From positions 2,852,001-2,916,000 of the forward strand of contig NZ_JACKXE010000001.1 in NCBI RefSeq assembly GCF_014212315.1: a stretch of 64,000 nucleotides of DNA, read 5' to 3'. Under the pieces are notes generated by a model, which searched no databases, was not told the origin of the DNA, and saw only the letters and a list, made by a program, of their open reading frames with translations. Every line of letters begins with the position of its first letter. The stretch's first letter is position 1. Source of the DNA: Nocardioides luti (GTDB lineage: Bacteria > Actinomycetota > Actinomycetes > Propionibacteriales > Nocardioidaceae). The position numbers were made by a program, and so were the translations under genes. Below are positions 61,677 through 64,000 of this stretch, one piece after another.

Positions 61677-62341
61677 AGGTCGGCGTCGTCACCTTCCCCG
61701 GCTCGCTCGACGACGTCGACGCGCAGCGGGCGGTCGGCTTCGGCGGCCACGACGCGGTCGCGCTCTGGCACGGCGACCACGACCTCAAGGGCGTCGACGC
61801 GGTCGTCCTGCCGGGCGGCTTCTCGTACGGCGACTACCTGCGCTGCGGTGCCATCTCCCGCTTCTCCCCGGTCATGACCGAGGTCATCGAGGCCGCGGGC
61901 CGGGGGATGCCGGTGCTCGGCATCTGCAACGGTTTCCAGATCCTCTGCGAGTCCCACCTGCTGCCCGGCGCGCTGATCCGCAACGACCACCGCAAGTTCG
62001 TCTGCCGCGACCAGCGGCTGCGCATCGAGAACACCCGTACGCCGTGGACCTCGGCTTACGCCGAGAACGCCGAGATCACCGTCGTCCTCAAGAACGGCGA
62101 GGGCGGGTTCGTGGCCGACGAGGCGACGCTGGACCGCCTCGAGGGGGAGGGCCAGGTCGTCGCGCGCTACCTCGACGTCAACCCGAACGGCTCGCTGCGC
62201 GACATCGCCGGCGTGACCAATGCCGCCGGCAACGTGGTCGGCCTGATGCCGCACCCCGAGCACGCGGTCGAGGACCTCACCGGCGCCGGGACCGACGGTC
62301 TCGGCTTCTTCACGAGCCTGGTCGAGCGGACCTTCGCGTGA
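61673..62341 (+). CDS. purQ: FGAM synthase glutaminase PurQ
   Basis: A 222-residue glutaminase that provides ammonia to FGAM synthase. Triad: the Cys nucleophile in [10 protein letters not shown] (about 84), His in MPHPEHAVE near residue 200 and a following Glu. It begins [17 protein letters not shown]. Overlap with purS and with the following DUF3817 gene (GTGA) indicates a translational chain. Confidence 0.96.
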   Translation: MKVGVVTFPGSLDDVDAQRAVGFGGHDAVALWHGDHDLKGVDAVVLPGGFSYGDYLRCGAISRFSPVMTEVIEAAGRGMPVLGICNGFQILCESHLLPGALIRNDHRKFVCRDQRLRIENTRTPWTSAYAENAEITVVLKNGEGGFVADEATLDRLEGEGQVVARYLDVNPNGSLRDIAGVTNAAGNVVGLMPHPEHAVEDLTGAGTDGLGFFTSLVERTFA

Positions 62342-62787
62342 GCCCGTCCATCCTCTTCCGCCGGGTCGCGATCGCGGAGGCCGTCACCTGGGCCCTGCTG
62401 CTGACCGGGATGTTCCTGAAGTACGTCACGAAGACCACCGAGCTCGGCGTCCAGGTCTTCGGGATGGTGCACGGCGTCGTCTTCATCGCCTATGGCCTGA
62501 CCACCCTGCTCGTCGCCGCCGACCAGCGCTGGAGCGCCGGGCGCACCCTGCTGGGCCTCGCCTCGTCGATCCCGCCGTTCGCGACGGTGCTCTTCGACCG
62601 GTACGCCCAGAAGCGCGGTGCCTTGGGTGCGCAGTGGCGCCTGGTCGGCTCGGACCCGCAGTCCGCGCTGGACCGCCCCGTCGCCTGGCTGCTCCGCAAC
62701 CCCGCGCGCGGGGCGCTCGCCGGGCTGGTCGCCGTCATCGCCCTGACCGGCGTGGCGCTGCTCGTCGGCCCGCCGGCCGGCGGCTGA
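62338..62787 (+). CDS. DUF3817 membrane protein
   Basis: A 149-residue integral membrane protein with about four helices, including [20 protein letters not shown] and [24 protein letters not shown], the latter typical of DUF3817. The GTG overlaps the purQ stop (GTGA). In actinobacteria DUF3817 proteins commonly occur in purine gene neighbourhoods, function unknown. Confidence 0.75.
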   Translation: MSPSILFRRVAIAEAVTWALLLTGMFLKYVTKTTELGVQVFGMVHGVVFIAYGLTTLLVAADQRWSAGRTLLGLASSIPPFATVLFDRYAQKRGALGAQWRLVGSDPQSALDRPVAWLLRNPARGALAGLVAVIALTGVALLVGPPAGG

Positions 62788-62809
62788 GCGGTTCGATCAG
62801 CGGTTCCCC

Positions 62810-64000
62810 TCAGCGGAGACCGGCCCGGAGCGCCTTCCAGGTCGGACCCGCGACGACGCCGGAGACCTCGAGGCCCTGCCGCGACTGGTAGGCGCGCAGC
62901 GCCGTCGTGGTCGCCGCGGTGACGACGCCGGTGACGGACAGCTGGGCCTTCGGGCGGGCGGCGTTCAGCGCCCGCTGCACGCGGCGTACGTCGGGACCGG
63001 CCGAGCCGAACTTCAGCACCGGCTTCGCGCCGTCGGCCAGCAGCGACATCCAGTTGGGCTTGGTCCAGGTCTCGCCGACCTCGAAGCCGTGCTGCTCCTG
63101 CCAGGTGTTCGCCGCCGCGATGGTGGGGGCGGCGTAGGTGCCGTTGATCTTGCCGGCGTACAGCCCCTTCTCCTTGAGCAGGCACTGCAGCGCCTGGACC
63201 TGAGCCGGGTCGGCGGTCCGCGTCTCGGTGGCCGGCTTGAGTCGCAGGTACGCCGGGTGGTTGACGAGCACGCCCTTGCAGTGCGTCTCGGCGGGCGCGA
63301 CCGAGCCCTGGCCGAGATCGAGGAAGTTGCGGTCGATGTTGATGCGGACGTTGCCCCACGTCTCGTCGTGGCCGCCCTGGTACTGCTTCACCCGGGCGTG
63401 CGGGTGCCAGCCGTCCTCGCGGATGTACGACGTCGACGTGTTCGCCTCGCCGTCCCAGCGCGCGATCCAGATCTGGTCCGGCAGCGCGAAGGTGCCGGGG
63501 CGGTCCACGCGGGCGTTGTCGAGCATCAGGATCCCCGAGCCGGCGCTGGAGTAGACGCCCGAGACGTAGCCCAGGCCGTGCAGCTTCGTGGTCCACGCGC
63601 TCAGGAAGCGCAGCGCCGACTCGCGGCAGCGGGTGTTGCCGAGGTCGAAGCCCTCGAGGTCGTACCAGAGCGTGCTGCCGGCCACGATGCCCAGCGCCTG
63701 GGCCGCGGCGACGGCGGAGACGGCCTCGGCCGTGCCCTGGTCGCGCGCCAGCTTGTAGCGGCCGTACTTGCCCGGCTTGGGGTTGATGGTCTCGTCGTCG
63801 CCGTACCGCGGGAAGCGCGGCTGGCACGAGGCCTGGGGGCCGAGCGTGATCGGCAGCAGCCGCCAGCCCTTGGCCAGCTGCGTGGTGACCCAGGTGGGCG
63901 TGAGGTTGGGCTGGTTGCGGCAGGCGCGCGAGTCGCCCGAGATGTAGATGCCGACCGCGAGGAACGGCGAGTGCGTGAGCCAGGCATCCATGGCGGACTG
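62810..64000 (-). CDS. DUF1906 (Rv2525c-like) glycoside hydrolase-like protein, cut at the right edge
   Basis: At least 397 residues; open to the window edge upstream of the ATG at 63991 and missing the N-terminus, where a signal peptide is expected. The N-terminal part (about 1-215) matches DUF1906: AWLTHSPFLAVGIYISGD, LWYDLEGFD, YVSGVYSSAGSG, IWIARWDGEANT, and VKQYQGGHDE. Two peptidoglycan-binding-like units (about 260-320 and 325-393: FGSAGPDVRRVQRALN, AYQSRQGLEVSGVV) follow. Likely exported, acting on cell-wall glycans. Convergent with DUF3817. Confidence 0.85.
   Translation of the reverse strand, partial: QSAMDAWLTHSPFLAVGIYISGDSRACRNQPNLTPTWVTTQLAKGWRLLPITLGPQASCQPRFPRYGDDETINPKPGKYGRYKLARDQGTAEAVSAVAAAQALGIVAGSTLWYDLEGFDLGNTRCRESALRFLSAWTTKLHGLGYVSGVYSSAGSGILMLDNARVDRPGTFALPDQIWIARWDGEANTSTSYIREDGWHPHARVKQYQGGHDETWGNVRINIDRNFLDLGQGSVAPAETHCKGVLVNHPAYLRLKPATETRTADPAQVQALQCLLKEKGLYAGKINGTYAAPTIAAANTWQEQHGFEVGETWTKPNWMSLLADGAKPVLKFGSAGPDVRRVQRALNAARPKAQLSVTGVVTAATTTALRAYQSRQGLEVSGVVAGPTWKALRAGLR

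Overview
The window is ordinary, very GC-rich chromosome from an actinobacterium, most likely a Nocardioides-like member of the Nocardioidaceae. The evidence is the GC content, frequent GTG starts and 4-base ATGA/GTGA gene overlaps, an F420-type LLM oxidoreductase, the DnaK-GrpE-DnaJ-HspR operon with HAIR operators, an archaeal-type class I lysyl-tRNA synthetase, DUF3151, DUF3817 and DUF1906 proteins, and many start codons placed 6-8 bases after a TANNNT box (leaderless promoters). I see no prophage, insertion sequence, CRISPR array, rRNA or tRNA. The species assignment is inference.

Left part (1-11.7 kb): a minus-strand operon reads LLM oxidoreductase, DUF1214-like protein, SDR, sulfotransferase. 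It diverges from a SnoaL-like gene across a promoter region holding an exact match to the KstR (cholesterol regulon) operator. Then come a membrane-anchored protein, a DUF559-like nuclease-fold protein, a secreted beta-helix protein, an aldo/keto reductase, a Nudix hydrolase and a nucleotidyltransferase-fold protein.

Stress and signalling block (11.7-25.4 kb): HspR-controlled dnaK-grpE-dnaJ-hspR; an ESX/WXG100-like protein with an overlapping coiled-coil partner; a three-gene membrane/receiver-kinase operon on the minus strand; and clpB with its own HAIR operator. Both heat-shock units should be repressed by the HspR encoded here.

Housekeeping middle (25.5-39.8 kb): aminotransferase and pyrE (back-to-back leaderless promoters), DedA, a SpoU-type rRNA/tRNA methyltransferase, septum-formation-like lipoprotein/secreted protein, SigE-family sigma factor with a membrane partner, DUF2867, class II aldolase, a threonine-dehydratase-like enzyme, a DHA2 transporter, DUF3151, class I LysRS, a LuxR-type regulator and a diacylglycerol-kinase-like enzyme.

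Purine region (39.8-64 kb): purA, purD, purB, purC, purS and purQ all read rightward in pathway-cluster order but are separated by unrelated genes: a catalase-like peroxidase, a second DHA2 transporter, acylphosphatase, a beta-propeller protein, a second sulfotransferase, a HIT-like protein, a 1540-residue subtilase with Calx-beta repeats, a MarR/MMPL divergent pair, and an acyl-CoA ligase. The right edge cuts a DUF1906/peptidoglycan-binding protein.

The most unusual non-coding content is a set of at least five families of dispersed intergenic repeats. One is a 22-base unit repeated at 31-33 base spacing at four separate loci; two others are long inverted repeats and a pair of perfect 22- and 28-base palindromes.
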